The notes under the pieces are model-generated. The model was not told the DNA's origin and did not search any database. It worked only from the letters and a program-made list of their open reading frames with translations. 64,000 bases of DNA from positions 19,931 to 83,930 of the forward strand of contig NZ_NPGA01000017.1 in assembly GCF_002259485.1 (NCBI RefSeq). The letters are read 5' to 3'. Shown here in pieces: positions 24,870 through 33,817 of this stretch; the stretch's first letter is position 1, and the number at the start of each line of letters is the position of its first letter. The DNA is from Rhodococcus sp. 14-1411-2a (lineage in GTDB: Bacteria; Actinomycetota; Actinomycetes; Mycobacteriales; Mycobacteriaceae). The position numbers were made by a program, and so were the translations under genes.

Positions 24870-26378
24870 ATGGCTCGCGAACTCACGCACTTCATCGGCG
24901 GCAAGCACGTCGCCGGCACCTCCGGAAACTTCGGGGACGTGTTCGACCCCAACACCGGCGAGGTTCAGGCCCGTGTTCCCCTGGCCGACGTATCCGAGGT
25001 CGAGGCCGTCATCGCCGATGCCGAACAGGCCCAACGTGAATGGGCCAAGTGGAACCCGCAGCGCCGAGCGCGAGTCCTGATGAAGTTCCTGCAGCTCGTC
25101 ACTCGCGACACCGAGGAACTGGCCCGCCTGCTGTCCTCCGAGCACGGCAAGACGATTGCCGACGCCAAGGGCGACATTCAGCGCGGCGTCGAGGTCGTCG
25201 AGTTCGCCGTCGGCGTCCCGCATCTGCTCAAGGGCGAGTACACCGAGGGTGCAGGCGGCGGGATCGACGTCTACTCGATGCGTCAGCCGCTCGGCGTCGT
25301 AGCCGGAATCACCCCCTTCAACTTCCCCGCGATGATTCCCCTGTGGAAGGCCGGCCCGGCCATCGCCTGCGGAAACGCATTCATCCTCAAGCCCTCCGAG
25401 CGCGACCCGTCCGTCCCGCTCAAGCTCGCCGAACTCTTCCTCGAAGCAGGACTGCCGCCGGGTGTGTTCAACGTCGTCAACGGTGACAAGACCGCCGTCG
25501 ACGTACTGCTCACCGACGACCGCGTCAAGGCGATTGGCTTCGTCGGCTCGACCCCCATCGCGCAGTACATCTACGAGACCGCGGCGAAGCACGGCAAGCG
25601 TGCACAGTGCTTCGGTGGAGCCAAGAACCACGCCCTGGTGATGCCCGACGCCGATCTCGACGAGGGCGCCGACGCCCTTCTCGGTGCCGCCTACGGTTCC
25701 GCGGGCGAGCGTTGCATGGCTATTTCCGTCGCGGTTCCGGTGGGTGAAGAGACCGCGGATGCGCTCGTCGCCAAGCTCACCGAGCGGGTGGCGAAGCTGA
25801 AGATCGGTCGCTCCGACGACGAGGACGCGGATTTCGGCCCGCTCGTCGGTAGCGATGCGCTCAAGCGCGTCAACGATTACACCCAGATCGGTGTGGACGA
25901 GGGTGCCGAGTTGGTCGTCGACGGGCGCGGTTTCAGCCTCGAAGGCCACGAGGGTGGGTTCTTCGCGGGCGCAACACTGTTCGACAAAGTGACGACCGAC
26001 ATGCGGATCTACAAGGAAGAGATCTTCGGGCCCGTCCTGATCGTCGTGCGCGCAAAAGACTACGAGGATGCGCTGCGTCTGCCCACCGAGCACGAATACG
26101 GCAACGGCGTGTCCATCTTCACCCGTGACGGCGACACTGCTCGCGATTTCTGCTCCCGCGTCCAGGTGGGCATGGTCGGGGTCAACGTGCCGATTCCGGT
26201 GCCGATCGCGTACCACACGTTCGGTGGTTGGAAGCGCTCGGGATTCGGTGATCTGAACCAGCACGGACCCGATTCGATCCGCTTCTACACCAAGACCAAG
26301 ACCGTCACGCAGCGCTGGCCGTCGGGCACCAAAGAGGCTGCGGCACAAAATCACTTCGTCATTCCGAACATGGACTGA
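24870..26378 (+). CDS. mmsA: methylmalonate-semialdehyde dehydrogenase (CoA-acylating)
   Basis: The 502-residue aldehyde dehydrogenase has the catalytic Cys in GSAGERCMAIS near residue 286 and, where ordinary aldehyde dehydrogenases have their general-base Glu, the segment CFGGAKNHALVMPDAD with Asn. That replacement marks CoA-dependent MMSDH. The TPFNFPAMIPLWK and GFVGSTPIAQYIYE motifs form the NAD site. It converts methylmalonate semialdehyde to propionyl-CoA, the last step of valine degradation. It is first in a five-gene operon; the next gene begins 7 nt later. Confidence 0.92.
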   Translation: MARELTHFIGGKHVAGTSGNFGDVFDPNTGEVQARVPLADVSEVEAVIADAEQAQREWAKWNPQRRARVLMKFLQLVTRDTEELARLLSSEHGKTIADAKGDIQRGVEVVEFAVGVPHLLKGEYTEGAGGGIDVYSMRQPLGVVAGITPFNFPAMIPLWKAGPAIACGNAFILKPSERDPSVPLKLAELFLEAGLPPGVFNVVNGDKTAVDVLLTDDRVKAIGFVGSTPIAQYIYETAAKHGKRAQCFGGAKNHALVMPDADLDEGADALLGAAYGSAGERCMAISVAVPVGEETADALVAKLTERVAKLKIGRSDDEDADFGPLVGSDALKRVNDYTQIGVDEGAELVVDGRGFSLEGHEGGFFAGATLFDKVTTDMRIYKEEIFGPVLIVVRAKDYEDALRLPTEHEYGNGVSIFTRDGDTARDFCSRVQVGMVGVNVPIPVPIAYHTFGGWKRSGFGDLNQHGPDSIRFYTKTKTVTQRWPSGTKEAAAQNHFVIPNMD

Positions 26379-26385
26379 TTCGGCG

Positions 26386-27525
26386 ATGTTCACATTGAAC
26401 GAGGACGAGCGAGCGATCAACGACACCGCTCGTGAATTCGCCGACGAGTTTCTGGCCCCGAACGCGATCGAGTGGGACCAGAGCAAGCATTTCCCCGTGG
26501 ACGTGTTGCGCAAGGCAGCTGGACTGGGAATGGGCGGCATCTACATTCGCGAGGACGTGGGCGGATCGGGTCTGACCAGAGTCGATTCGGTGCGGATCTT
26601 CGAGCAGCTGGCCACCGGCGACCCGTCCATCGCGGCCTACATCTCCATTCACAACATGGTCGCCTGGATGATCGACACCTACGGAACCGACGAACAGAGG
26701 CAGCGTTGGCTGCCGGGCCTGTGCACGATGGATCAGTTGGGCAGCTACTGCCTCACCGAGCCAGGCGCGGGTTCGGATGCCGCGATGCTCGGCACCAAGG
26801 CGGTGCGCGACGGTGACGAGTACGTCTTGGACGGCGTCAAGCAATTCATCTCCGGCGCAGGCACATCCGAGGTGTACGTCGTCATGGCGCGCACCGGTGC
26901 ACCGGGCCCACGTGGCATCTCCGCGTTCATCGTGCCGAAGGACTCGGCGGGACTGTCCTTCGGCGCCAACGAGAAGAAGATGGGGTGGAACGCTCAACCC
27001 ACCCGGCAGGTCGTTCTCCAAGGAGTCCGCATTCCGGCCGAGAATCTGCTCGGCAACGAGGGCGACGGGTTCCGTATCGCCATGAACGGACTCAACGGCG
27101 GACGCATCAACATCGCCGCGTGCTCGATCGGCGGAGCGCAGTCCGCTCTCGACAAGGCCGTTGCGTACCTCGCCGAGCGCAAGGCGTTCGGGGCACGGTT
27201 GCTCGATGCGCAGGCGCTCCAGTTCCGACTGGCCGATTTCAAGACCGAACTCGAAGCCGCCCGCACGCTGCTGTGGCGGGCCGCGGACGCGTTGCAGAAC
27301 GACGCTGCGGACAAGGTCGAGATGTGCGCGATGGCGAAGCGTTTCGGAACCGACACCGGTTTCGAGGTCGCCAACGGCGCATTGCAGCTGCTGGGTGGGT
27401 ACGGCTACCTCAGCGAGTACGGCGTCGAGAAGATCGTTCGTGACCTTCGGGTGCACCAGATTCTGGAAGGGACCAACGAGATCATGCGAGTGGTTGTGGC
27501 ACGTTCGATCGTGGGTGCCGCATGA
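26386..27525 (+). CDS. acyl-CoA dehydrogenase, probably isobutyryl-CoA dehydrogenase
   Basis: The 379-residue flavoenzyme has the first acyl-CoA dehydrogenase signature SYCLTEPGAGSDAAML near residue 123 and the second, QLLGGYGYLSEYGVEKIVRD, near residue 335, with the catalytic Glu in QILEGTNEIMR close to the C-terminus. Its place between mmsA and the hydroxyisobutyryl-CoA hydrolase makes isobutyryl-CoA, the branched acyl-CoA made from valine, the likely substrate; sequence alone cannot separate it from other short-chain dehydrogenases. It overlaps the next gene by 4 nt. Confidence 0.88.
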   Translation: MFTLNEDERAINDTAREFADEFLAPNAIEWDQSKHFPVDVLRKAAGLGMGGIYIREDVGGSGLTRVDSVRIFEQLATGDPSIAAYISIHNMVAWMIDTYGTDEQRQRWLPGLCTMDQLGSYCLTEPGAGSDAAMLGTKAVRDGDEYVLDGVKQFISGAGTSEVYVVMARTGAPGPRGISAFIVPKDSAGLSFGANEKKMGWNAQPTRQVVLQGVRIPAENLLGNEGDGFRIAMNGLNGGRINIAACSIGGAQSALDKAVAYLAERKAFGARLLDAQALQFRLADFKTELEAARTLLWRAADALQNDAADKVEMCAMAKRFGTDTGFEVANGALQLLGGYGYLSEYGVEKIVRDLRVHQILEGTNEIMRVVVARSIVGAA

Positions 27526-28580
27526 GCGACGTCATCCTCGAGGTCTCCGGCGGAATCGGTCGGATCACCCTGAACCGCCCCAAAGCGATCAATGCGCTCG
27601 ATCATGCGATGGTGCGTGAGATCGCGCCGGCGTTGGCGCAGTGGGCAACCGACGACGCTGTCGACGTCGTCCTTCTGACCGGAGCCGGTGAGCGAGGACT
27701 GTGCGCAGGCGGAGACATCGTCTCCATCTACCACGACGCCAAGGACGGTGGCAGCGGCAGCAAGGACTTCTGGCGCGAGGAGTACATCCTCAATGCCGCG
27801 ATCGCTCGATTCCCCAAGCCGTTCGTCGCCATCATGGACGGCATCGTCATGGGCGGAGGCGTCGGGCTCTCGGCACATGCCAACACTCGCATCGTCACCG
27901 AGCGATCGAAGATCGCGATGCCCGAGGTCGGAATCGGTTTCGTTCCGGATGTGGGTGGTACGTACCTACTCTCGCGTGCTCCGGGCGAGATCGGCACCCA
28001 CTTCGCGCTCACCACGGCGCGGATGAATGCCGGCGACGCCATCGCAGTCGGCTTCGCCGATCACTACATCCCGTCCGACAAGCTGGAAGACTTCTACTCG
28101 GCACTCGAGACGGTCAGCGTCGGAGAGGCCGTCGCGACGTTCAGCGAGCCGGCACCGGAGTCCACGATTGCCGGTCAGCAGGGATGGATCGACGAGTGCT
28201 ATGCAGGCGACGACGTCCAGGCCATCGTCGACGCTCTGGCAGCCAGCACGGTGCCGGAGGCGCAGAAGTCCGCGGAGGACATTGCGTCCAAATCGCCTGT
28301 GTCGCTGGCCGTGACGCTGAGGTCGCTGCGCCGGGCGGCCACGCTGCCGACGCTGGAGGCGGTGCTCGACGAGGAGTACCGCGTGTCGGTCGCATCCCTG
28401 AGCAGTCACGATCTCGTCGAAGGAATTCGAGCACAGGTGGTCGAGAAGGACCGCAACCCGCAATGGCAACCGCGTACGTCGGCAGACGTCACGCCCGAGG
28501 ACGTCGACCGGTACTTCGCACCTCTCGGGGATGCGGAACTGGGCCTGTCGAACGCACACACAGAAGGTGAGCAGTCATGA
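27522..28580 (+). CDS. 3-hydroxyisobutyryl-CoA hydrolase (crotonase superfamily)
   Basis: The 352-residue protein is longer than a plain enoyl-CoA hydratase and has the hydrolase signature: [15 protein letters not shown] near residue 63, [22 protein letters not shown] near residue 106 for the oxyanion hole, and [21 protein letters not shown] with the catalytic Glu near residue 133. The C-terminal helical extension of about 100 residues is typical of HIBCH. It releases free 3-hydroxyisobutyrate, the substrate of mmsB downstream. ATG overlaps the acyl-CoA dehydrogenase stop, and its end overlaps mmsB, each by 4 nt. Confidence 0.88.
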   Translation: MSDVILEVSGGIGRITLNRPKAINALDHAMVREIAPALAQWATDDAVDVVLLTGAGERGLCAGGDIVSIYHDAKDGGSGSKDFWREEYILNAAIARFPKPFVAIMDGIVMGGGVGLSAHANTRIVTERSKIAMPEVGIGFVPDVGGTYLLSRAPGEIGTHFALTTARMNAGDAIAVGFADHYIPSDKLEDFYSALETVSVGEAVATFSEPAPESTIAGQQGWIDECYAGDDVQAIVDALAASTVPEAQKSAEDIASKSPVSLAVTLRSLRRAATLPTLEAVLDEEYRVSVASLSSHDLVEGIRAQVVEKDRNPQWQPRTSADVTPEDVDRYFAPLGDAELGLSNAHTEGEQS

Positions 28581-29485
28581 GCGAGAAGACGATCGGCTTC
28601 ATCGGCCTCGGCCACATGGGTGGACCGATGGCCGCCAATCTGGCTGCGGCGGGCTACACGGTGCAGGGCTTCGATCTGGTGCCCGCCGCGCTCGAGCAGG
28701 CCACGAAGGACGGCGTCACCGTGGTCGAATCGGCTGTGGCCGCCGTCACCGATGCCGACATCGTCATCACGATGCTGCCCAACGGCACACTGGTACTCGG
28801 GTTGTACGCGGACCTGCTGCCTGCTGCCGCGCCGGGCACGTTGTTCATCGACTCCTCGACCATCGACGTCGCCGACGCGCACACCGCGCACAAGCTGGTG
28901 CACGAGGCAGGCCACCGCAGTCTGGACGCACCGGTCTCCGGTGGTGTCGGGGGAGCGGCCGCGGGAACGTTGACATTCATGGTGGGCGGATCCGAAGAGG
29001 ACTTCGCCTCTGCGGCAGCAGTTCTGGACGTGATGGGTCGCAAGGTGGTGCACTGCGGCGCAGCGGGCAACGGCCAGGCCGCCAAGATCTGCAACAACAT
29101 GATTCTCGGAGTGTCCATGATCGCCATCAGCGAGGCGTTCGTGTTGGGAGAGAAACTCGGCCTGAGCAACCAGGCGTTGTTCGACGTGGCCTCGACTGCA
29201 TCCGGTCAATGCTGGGCGCTGACGACCAATTGCCCGGTGCCCGGTCCCGTACCGACGAGCCCCGCCAACAACGAGTACAAGCCCGGCTTCGCCGCGGCGC
29301 TCATGGACAAGGATCTGGGCCTGGCCGCCAATGCACTGCGCGACAACGGTGTCGAGGGTGTCCTGGGCCTACGGGCGGCCGAGTTGTACGCTCGCTTCAA
29401 GGAAACAACCGGGGGCGGCACCGATGTCGACTTCTCCGGCATCATCAACGACATCCGCGAGCGCTCGAACGGAGCAGACCTGTGA
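28577..29485 (+). CDS. mmsB: 3-hydroxyisobutyrate dehydrogenase
   Basis: The 302-residue beta-hydroxyacid dehydrogenase has the NAD(P) fingerprint [22 protein letters not shown] at the N-terminus, the substrate loop [22 protein letters not shown] near residue 117, and the catalytic Lys in [15 protein letters not shown] near residue 170. All belong to 3-hydroxyisobutyrate dehydrogenases. It makes methylmalonate semialdehyde for MmsA. It overlaps both neighbours by 4 nt. Confidence 0.92.
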   Translation: MSEKTIGFIGLGHMGGPMAANLAAAGYTVQGFDLVPAALEQATKDGVTVVESAVAAVTDADIVITMLPNGTLVLGLYADLLPAAAPGTLFIDSSTIDVADAHTAHKLVHEAGHRSLDAPVSGGVGGAAAGTLTFMVGGSEEDFASAAAVLDVMGRKVVHCGAAGNGQAAKICNNMILGVSMIAISEAFVLGEKLGLSNQALFDVASTASGQCWALTTNCPVPGPVPTSPANNEYKPGFAAALMDKDLGLAANALRDNGVEGVLGLRAAELYARFKETTGGGTDVDFSGIINDIRERSNGADL

Positions 29486-30258
29486 GTGACTACGAGACGA
29501 TTCTGCTCGAACGTCGGGGACGCGTCGGCATCATCACGCTCAACCGTCCCAAGGCATTGAACGCACTCAATTCTCAGTTGATGCGCGAGGTCGTCTCGGT
29601 GGTCGATGAACTCGACGCGGACTCCGACATCGGTGCAATTCTCATCACCGGTTCCGAACGGGCCTTCGCGGCCGGGGCCGACATCAAGGAGATGCAGCCC
29701 AAGTCCTACATGGACGTGTATCTCGACGACTTCTTCGCCGCCTGGGACCGATTGGCATCGGCTCGAACGCCGTTGATCGCAGCGGTGTCCGGTTACGCAC
29801 TCGGCGGTGGATGCGAACTCGCGATGCTGTGCGACGTTCTGATCGCCTCGGACACCGCGGTATTCGGGCAACCCGAGATCAAGCTCGGCGTCATTCCGGG
29901 AATCGGCGGGTCGCAGCGCCTGACGCGTGCAGTGGGCAAGGCCAAGGCCATGGAGATGTGCTTGACCGGTCGCAACATGAAGGTCGAGGAAGCCGAGCGA
30001 GCAGGGCTGGTCTCGCGCATCGTGCCGGTCGCGGATCTCCTCGACGACGCCATCGCGACCGCCACGACCATCGCCGAGATGTCGCTGCCGGTCGCCATGA
30101 TGGCCAAGGAAGCAGTGAACCGATCGTTCGAGTCGAGCCTTCGCGAGGGTGTTCTGTTCGAGCGGCGCGTGTTTCACTCGACCTTCGCCACCGAGGACCA
30201 GAAGGAAGGCATGTCGGCCTTCATCGAGAAGCGAACGCCGAACTTCCAGCATCGGTAG
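29482..30258 (+). CDS. enoyl-CoA hydratase, probable methacrylyl-CoA hydratase
   Basis: This 258-residue crotonase starts at a GTG ([16 protein letters not shown]) that overlaps the mmsB stop by 4 nt. Both catalytic glutamates of enoyl-CoA hydratase are present, in [12 protein letters not shown] near residue 114 and [15 protein letters not shown] near residue 134, and [11 protein letters not shown] near residue 66 supplies the oxyanion hole. In this operon the missing valine step is hydration of methacrylyl-CoA, so that is its inferred job. It is the last gene of the operon and is convergent with the Hsp70-like gene 44 bp away. Confidence 0.9.
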   Translation: MSDYETILLERRGRVGIITLNRPKALNALNSQLMREVVSVVDELDADSDIGAILITGSERAFAAGADIKEMQPKSYMDVYLDDFFAAWDRLASARTPLIAAVSGYALGGGCELAMLCDVLIASDTAVFGQPEIKLGVIPGIGGSQRLTRAVGKAKAMEMCLTGRNMKVEEAERAGLVSRIVPVADLLDDAIATATTIAEMSLPVAMMAKEAVNRSFESSLREGVLFERRVFHSTFATEDQKEGMSAFIEKRTPNFQHR

Positions 30259-30302
30259 CTGACCTTCGGGGTCGTTCCGCAGGCTCCACTCCCGGGCCCG
30301 CC

Positions 30303-31127
30303 CTAGCTGTCGGGGGACAGGAGGGCGGCCCCGCGGGCCGAGACCAACTCCGGCATCGACGGCACCAGCGTCGTCAGGCCGGTTCGCAGCTCGAGCGACC
30401 GCGCGATCGAGGTGATGTTCGCGCCGCCGCCCACCACGACGATGGACTGCGGTCTGGCACCGGATAATTCGATGGTCTGCTCCACCAGTATGCCCGCGTA
30501 CCGCACCGGTCCGGCGATCAGATCGTCGAAGTCACGTCGGGTCAGCACATGCCGCGCGGCACCTGATGGATCGGCGGTGCTGACGACGGAGTCGACGCTC
30601 AGCTGCTCCTTGATGGACCGGCTGGCGTCGATTCCGATACGAACACCGTTGGACGAAAGTAGCCGTCGAACCGAGTGATCGAGATCGTCGCCGCAGAACG
30701 TGGCAGTGCGCCGCGTCATGAGGGTGCGAGTGGACGCCAGGTCGATGACGGTGACAGTGGTTCCGGTGCTTCCGATATCGCACAACACAGTGACGCCGTG
30801 ATTGGGCACCAGCCCGATGAAGCGCAGATAGCGCACCTGCGCAGCGGTTTCCGGAACGAGCGAGGCCGTGCGGGCCGTACCGCTGGTGGCGACCGAGCCG
30901 GGATCGGTGGCAACCCGATAAGCGATGGCGGAGAACTGAACCGGGAGCGACATCGTCGCGGCGATGGAGTGGATGGCGTCGACGCCGGTGGCGATCGTGG
31001 TGGACAGCGACTGACCCGGGGCTCGGCGCACCGTCCTGGACACGATGGGTGTGCGGTGGGGGCTGTCCAGATACGTCAGAATTGCGCGTGCGCCGTGCGC
31101 ACCCGCCCCGACCCCCAAAACCAGCAC
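30303..31127 (-). CDS. short Hsp70/actin-like ATPase-fold protein
   Basis: The GTG-initiated 274-residue product carries pieces of the actin/Hsp70 ATPase fold but is under half the length of DnaK. Visible elements are an N-terminal VLGVGAGAHGARAIL in the phosphate-1 position, CDIGSTGTTVTVIDL near residue 117 (phosphate 2), FCGDDLDHSVRRLL near 145 as in the DnaK GGDDFD region, and IVVVGGGANITSIARSL near 232 (adenosine motif). No peptide-binding domain follows. It is followed by no partner and lies downstream of a MarR regulator. Similar truncated proteins occur in mycolic-acid actinobacteria; their role is unknown to me. Confidence 0.68.
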   Translation of the reverse strand: MLVLGVGAGAHGARAILTYLDSPHRTPIVSRTVRRAPGQSLSTTIATGVDAIHSIAATMSLPVQFSAIAYRVATDPGSVATSGTARTASLVPETAAQVRYLRFIGLVPNHGVTVLCDIGSTGTTVTVIDLASTRTLMTRRTATFCGDDLDHSVRRLLSSNGVRIGIDASRSIKEQLSVDSVVSTADPSGAARHVLTRRDFDDLIAGPVRYAGILVEQTIELSGARPQSIVVVGGGANITSIARSLELRTGLTTLVPSMPELVSARGAALLSPDS

Positions 31128-31229
31128 CCCGCCCCGCCCTTCAGCAGATCGGCTCCGACCTGTTCCTGGAGCAATTGCACCACGAACGGTACGGGTGTGC
31201 CATTGTCTTGTGACGAGTCACGATCGAAC

Positions 31230-31763
31230 TCAGAACGATGTAGTGATGTTTTCACTGTCGAAATCGCCTGCATCCGAACGGAGTTCCGCCAAGATCCGAA
31301 CGAGCGCCAGTAATTTGTCCCGTGCCAGACCGGGGCGTGCGAACACCAGTGAGTTCAAGCGCTCGGTGGCCTCGACGGCCAATGTGCGTCCCTGCTCGGT
31401 GATTTCGACCAGGGTGGTGCGTCGATCGCTCGGATGTGGGATGCGTCGAACGTATCCCACGGACTCGAGACGATCGACAGCGTTGGTCACGCTCGTGGGA
31501 TGCACCTGCAGACGTGCGCTCGCCTTCGCCATCGGCAGAGCCCCGTTCTTGGTGAAGGTCAACAACGTCAGCAGTTCGTAGCGCGAAAAGGTCAGTCCCG
31601 TCGGCTTCAACACTTCCTCGACCCGGGCGAGCATGATCTGCTGCGCGCGCATCAACGAGGTCACTGCGGCCATACCGTCGGCGGCGTCGGACCATCCGTG
31701 TTCGGTCCACTGGCGGTGTGCCTCTGCAATGGGATCGAGGGGAAGCGGAGACGGTGCTGGCAT
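31230..31763 (-). CDS. MarR-family transcriptional regulator
   Basis: A 177-residue regulator. The start is fixed by GGGAGG at 31773-31778, nine bases before the ATG of MPAPSPLPL; a second ATG nine bases further upstream touches the GGGAGG and is unlikely. The winged helix covers about residues 60-125: SRYELLTLLTFTKNGALPMAKASARLQVHPTSVTNAVDRLESVGYVRR, then the wing HPSDRRTTLVEITEQG. The N-terminal part is longer than usual for MarR. It lies 35 nt after the DUF2254 gene on the same strand and may be co-transcribed; its ligand is not predictable. Confidence 0.85.
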   Translation of the reverse strand: MPAPSPLPLDPIAEAHRQWTEHGWSDAADGMAAVTSLMRAQQIMLARVEEVLKPTGLTFSRYELLTLLTFTKNGALPMAKASARLQVHPTSVTNAVDRLESVGYVRRIPHPSDRRTTLVEITEQGRTLAVEATERLNSLVFARPGLARDKLLALVRILAELRSDAGDFDSENITTSF

Positions 31764-31798
31764 ACCGACCATCCTCCCACGGTGTCCGGTTCCGGCGT

Positions 31799-33142
31799 CT
31801 ACCGAATGACGACGCGAGGTACTGCGAGCGGAACTCGATCCGTGATCGCGGCGCGGGCAAGCGAGATCTGCTCGCGGGCTTCGGCTGTGCGGGCGGTATC
31901 GGTGTCGCCGGAGGCCAACGCGCGGTCCAGCAAGTCCAGTTGAGTCAGTACGGCGTCGACGTTCTCGGAATCCTGTGCCGCACGACCCACTCGCTCGGCG
32001 AGGCGAATTCCGGCCTGCACCACCATGGGGCTGCCGGTGCCGTAGATCCGCACCGCATCGAGGGCATGGTCGATCAGTGACGGAACCGCGACGCGGCGGG
32101 TGATCACCCGTACGGTGCCGTCGGAGCCGCACCGAGCCCGGGAGGGCCTGGAACGCTGGACGACCGCGACCAGTCCGACCGTGAGATCGTCGATGGCGTT
32201 GCGTGCCGTGTACGGGTCGTTGACGCCCGTCGACAGGGCGCGCACAGCCATTTCGGTCATCTGCTCGACGGCGAAAGCGATGTCGTGCCGCGGTGTTCGA
32301 CTGGTGCCGATGGCGAACGACCCTCGAACCCGTCCGACCGCGTCGGTGGAGATGTTCGCCGATCGATCGGCCAGAACATCGGCGAGCGGTTCACCGGCGA
32401 CGACGTGTTCACCGGGCACTCGATGAACATCGATCACGGTGTCGGTGTCGCCAGCGATGTTCAGCACTGCGTCTTCGTCGATGTCGATGATCACCCCGGA
32501 CTCCTCGGCCAGCACCGTCGTGTAGACGGGCGGCTTGACGATGCCCTCTGCCGACGCTGCATCGGCGGGTTGTTCGGGTGGGTAGAGCGCGTCGACGGAC
32601 TCCGACAGTTCGTCGCGGACGCGGCCGGACAGCGTCGCCACCTGGATCGACTGTGCGATGTGATGAATGAAGTAGACGAGCACACCCACGTCGACCACCG
32701 CGAGTGCGACGGCAACGTTGACGGCGATGTCCGGCACGAAGACCGAGCCGTCGGATTCGATCGAGCGAATCGACCGCAGCACCATCAGCGAGTACAGGAA
32801 CGTGGCACCGAAGATGCCGAGCACCACCTGATTGCCGCGATCGGCCATGAAGTTGCGCACCAGGCGGGGGCCGTACGAGGAACTGGCGGTGGCGAGGACG
32901 GAGATGGTGATGGAGAACGACGTCGCAGCCACGCCGAGCATGGACCCGCCGATGGCACCGAGGATGTCTCGGCTGCCGCTGGCACCCACGTGGTAGAGCA
33001 GCGAGCCCGTCAGATCCACCCGGGTATCGAGCAGATAGCGATCGAGACTCACCAGAGCCTGCGCGAGCACGAGTGCGACGACCCCGAGGACGGCGGGAAT
33101 GAACCAGAACGATTCCCGCAGCTTCGCCATGTGTTCCTTCAT
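31799..33142 (-). CDS. DUF2254 membrane protein
   Basis: The protein has about 447 residues from the ATG giving MKEHMAKLRESFWFIP; a second ATG four codons in (33130) with AAGGAA just upstream is an alternative. The first half has four hydrophobic segments, including FIPAVLGVVALVLAQALVSL and GSMLGVAATSFSITISVLATASSSYGPRLVRNFM, the most conserved DUF2254 stretch. The second half is soluble, with beta-rich GVIIDIDEDAVLN and FAVEQMTEMAVRALSTGVNDPYTARNAIDDL. Function unknown for the family. It sits in a leftward run behind a methyltransferase gene and before MarR. Confidence 0.82.
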   Translation of the reverse strand: MKEHMAKLRESFWFIPAVLGVVALVLAQALVSLDRYLLDTRVDLTGSLLYHVGASGSRDILGAIGGSMLGVAATSFSITISVLATASSSYGPRLVRNFMADRGNQVVLGIFGATFLYSLMVLRSIRSIESDGSVFVPDIAVNVAVALAVVDVGVLVYFIHHIAQSIQVATLSGRVRDELSESVDALYPPEQPADAASAEGIVKPPVYTTVLAEESGVIIDIDEDAVLNIAGDTDTVIDVHRVPGEHVVAGEPLADVLADRSANISTDAVGRVRGSFAIGTSRTPRHDIAFAVEQMTEMAVRALSTGVNDPYTARNAIDDLTVGLVAVVQRSRPSRARCGSDGTVRVITRRVAVPSLIDHALDAVRIYGTGSPMVVQAGIRLAERVGRAAQDSENVDAVLTQLDLLDRALASGDTDTARTAEAREQISLARAAITDRVPLAVPRVVIR

Positions 33143-33215
33143 GACGCACAGTCTTCCCGTAGGCGTCCGAATCAACCCTCGGTATTCGAATCCCGTCGCT
33201 CCGATCGATGCCGTG

Positions 33216-33803
33216 TCAGGCCAGCAGGGCCGGCTTTCGTGCCACGGTGACGGCCCAGTCGGCGTCCGTCCGCCAGGGCCGGAGATCCCACGTCGCGAAT
33301 CGGTGCTCGAGGACGAAACCGACCGCCGCCAGATCCTCGTCGAGCATGTCCACGGTGTACTCCCTATCGGTGGCGAATCCGGTGACGAACACTCCGCCTT
33401 CGGTCAGGTGTGCCCAGATGCGTTGGAGCGCAGTGCGTTCGGTACCGGGCTTCATGAAGACGAGTACGTTGCCCGCTGCGACGGCCGCGTCGAACGTCCG
33501 GCCCAGATCGAGCGTCGTCAGATCGGCGACATGAACGTCGAGTTCGGGGTGCGCTCGCGCGGCCTCGGCCAGAACGGGATCGAGATCCACTGCGGTCACA
33601 CGGTGTCCGCGCCGGGCCAACTCGACACCGAGTCGGCCGGTCCCGCATCCGGCATCGAGAATGCTCGACGCGGGGGAGACCACCGCGTCGACCATGCGGG
33701 CCTCGCCGTGCAGATCCACGCCGCGTTCGGCCAGGCGGTCGAATCGCTCGATGTAGCGCGCGGAATCGTCTGCGGAGTTCTCGGCTTGCCAGCGTGTGGT
33801 CAC
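33216..33803 (-). CDS. class I SAM-dependent methyltransferase
   Basis: The 195-residue protein has motif I ILDAGCGTGRLGVELARRGH near residue 50, motif II VTAVDLDPVLAEAARA and a motif III-like LGRTFDAAVAAGNVLVFM. The N-terminal AENSADDSARYIERFDRLAERG is found in small actinobacterial methyltransferases. Substrate unknown. The GTG start lies 6 nt after a TACCCT box, so the transcript may begin at the start codon even though the preceding gene ends only 14 bp away. Confidence 0.83.
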   Translation of the reverse strand: MTTRWQAENSADDSARYIERFDRLAERGVDLHGEARMVDAVVSPASSILDAGCGTGRLGVELARRGHRVTAVDLDPVLAEAARAHPELDVHVADLTTLDLGRTFDAAVAAGNVLVFMKPGTERTALQRIWAHLTEGGVFVTGFATDREYTVDMLDEDLAAVGFVLEHRFATWDLRPWRTDADWAVTVARKPALLA

Positions 33804-33809
33804 CCCGCC

Positions 33810-33815
33810 AGGGTA
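33810..33815 (-). promoter_or_regulatory. -10-like box (TACCCT) of the methyltransferase
   Basis: The box lies 6 nt before the GTG on the minus strand, in the 14-bp gap after the coiled-coil gene. The spacing predicts a leaderless mRNA. No clear -35 is visible. Confidence 0.35.
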
Positions 33816-33817
33816 GG

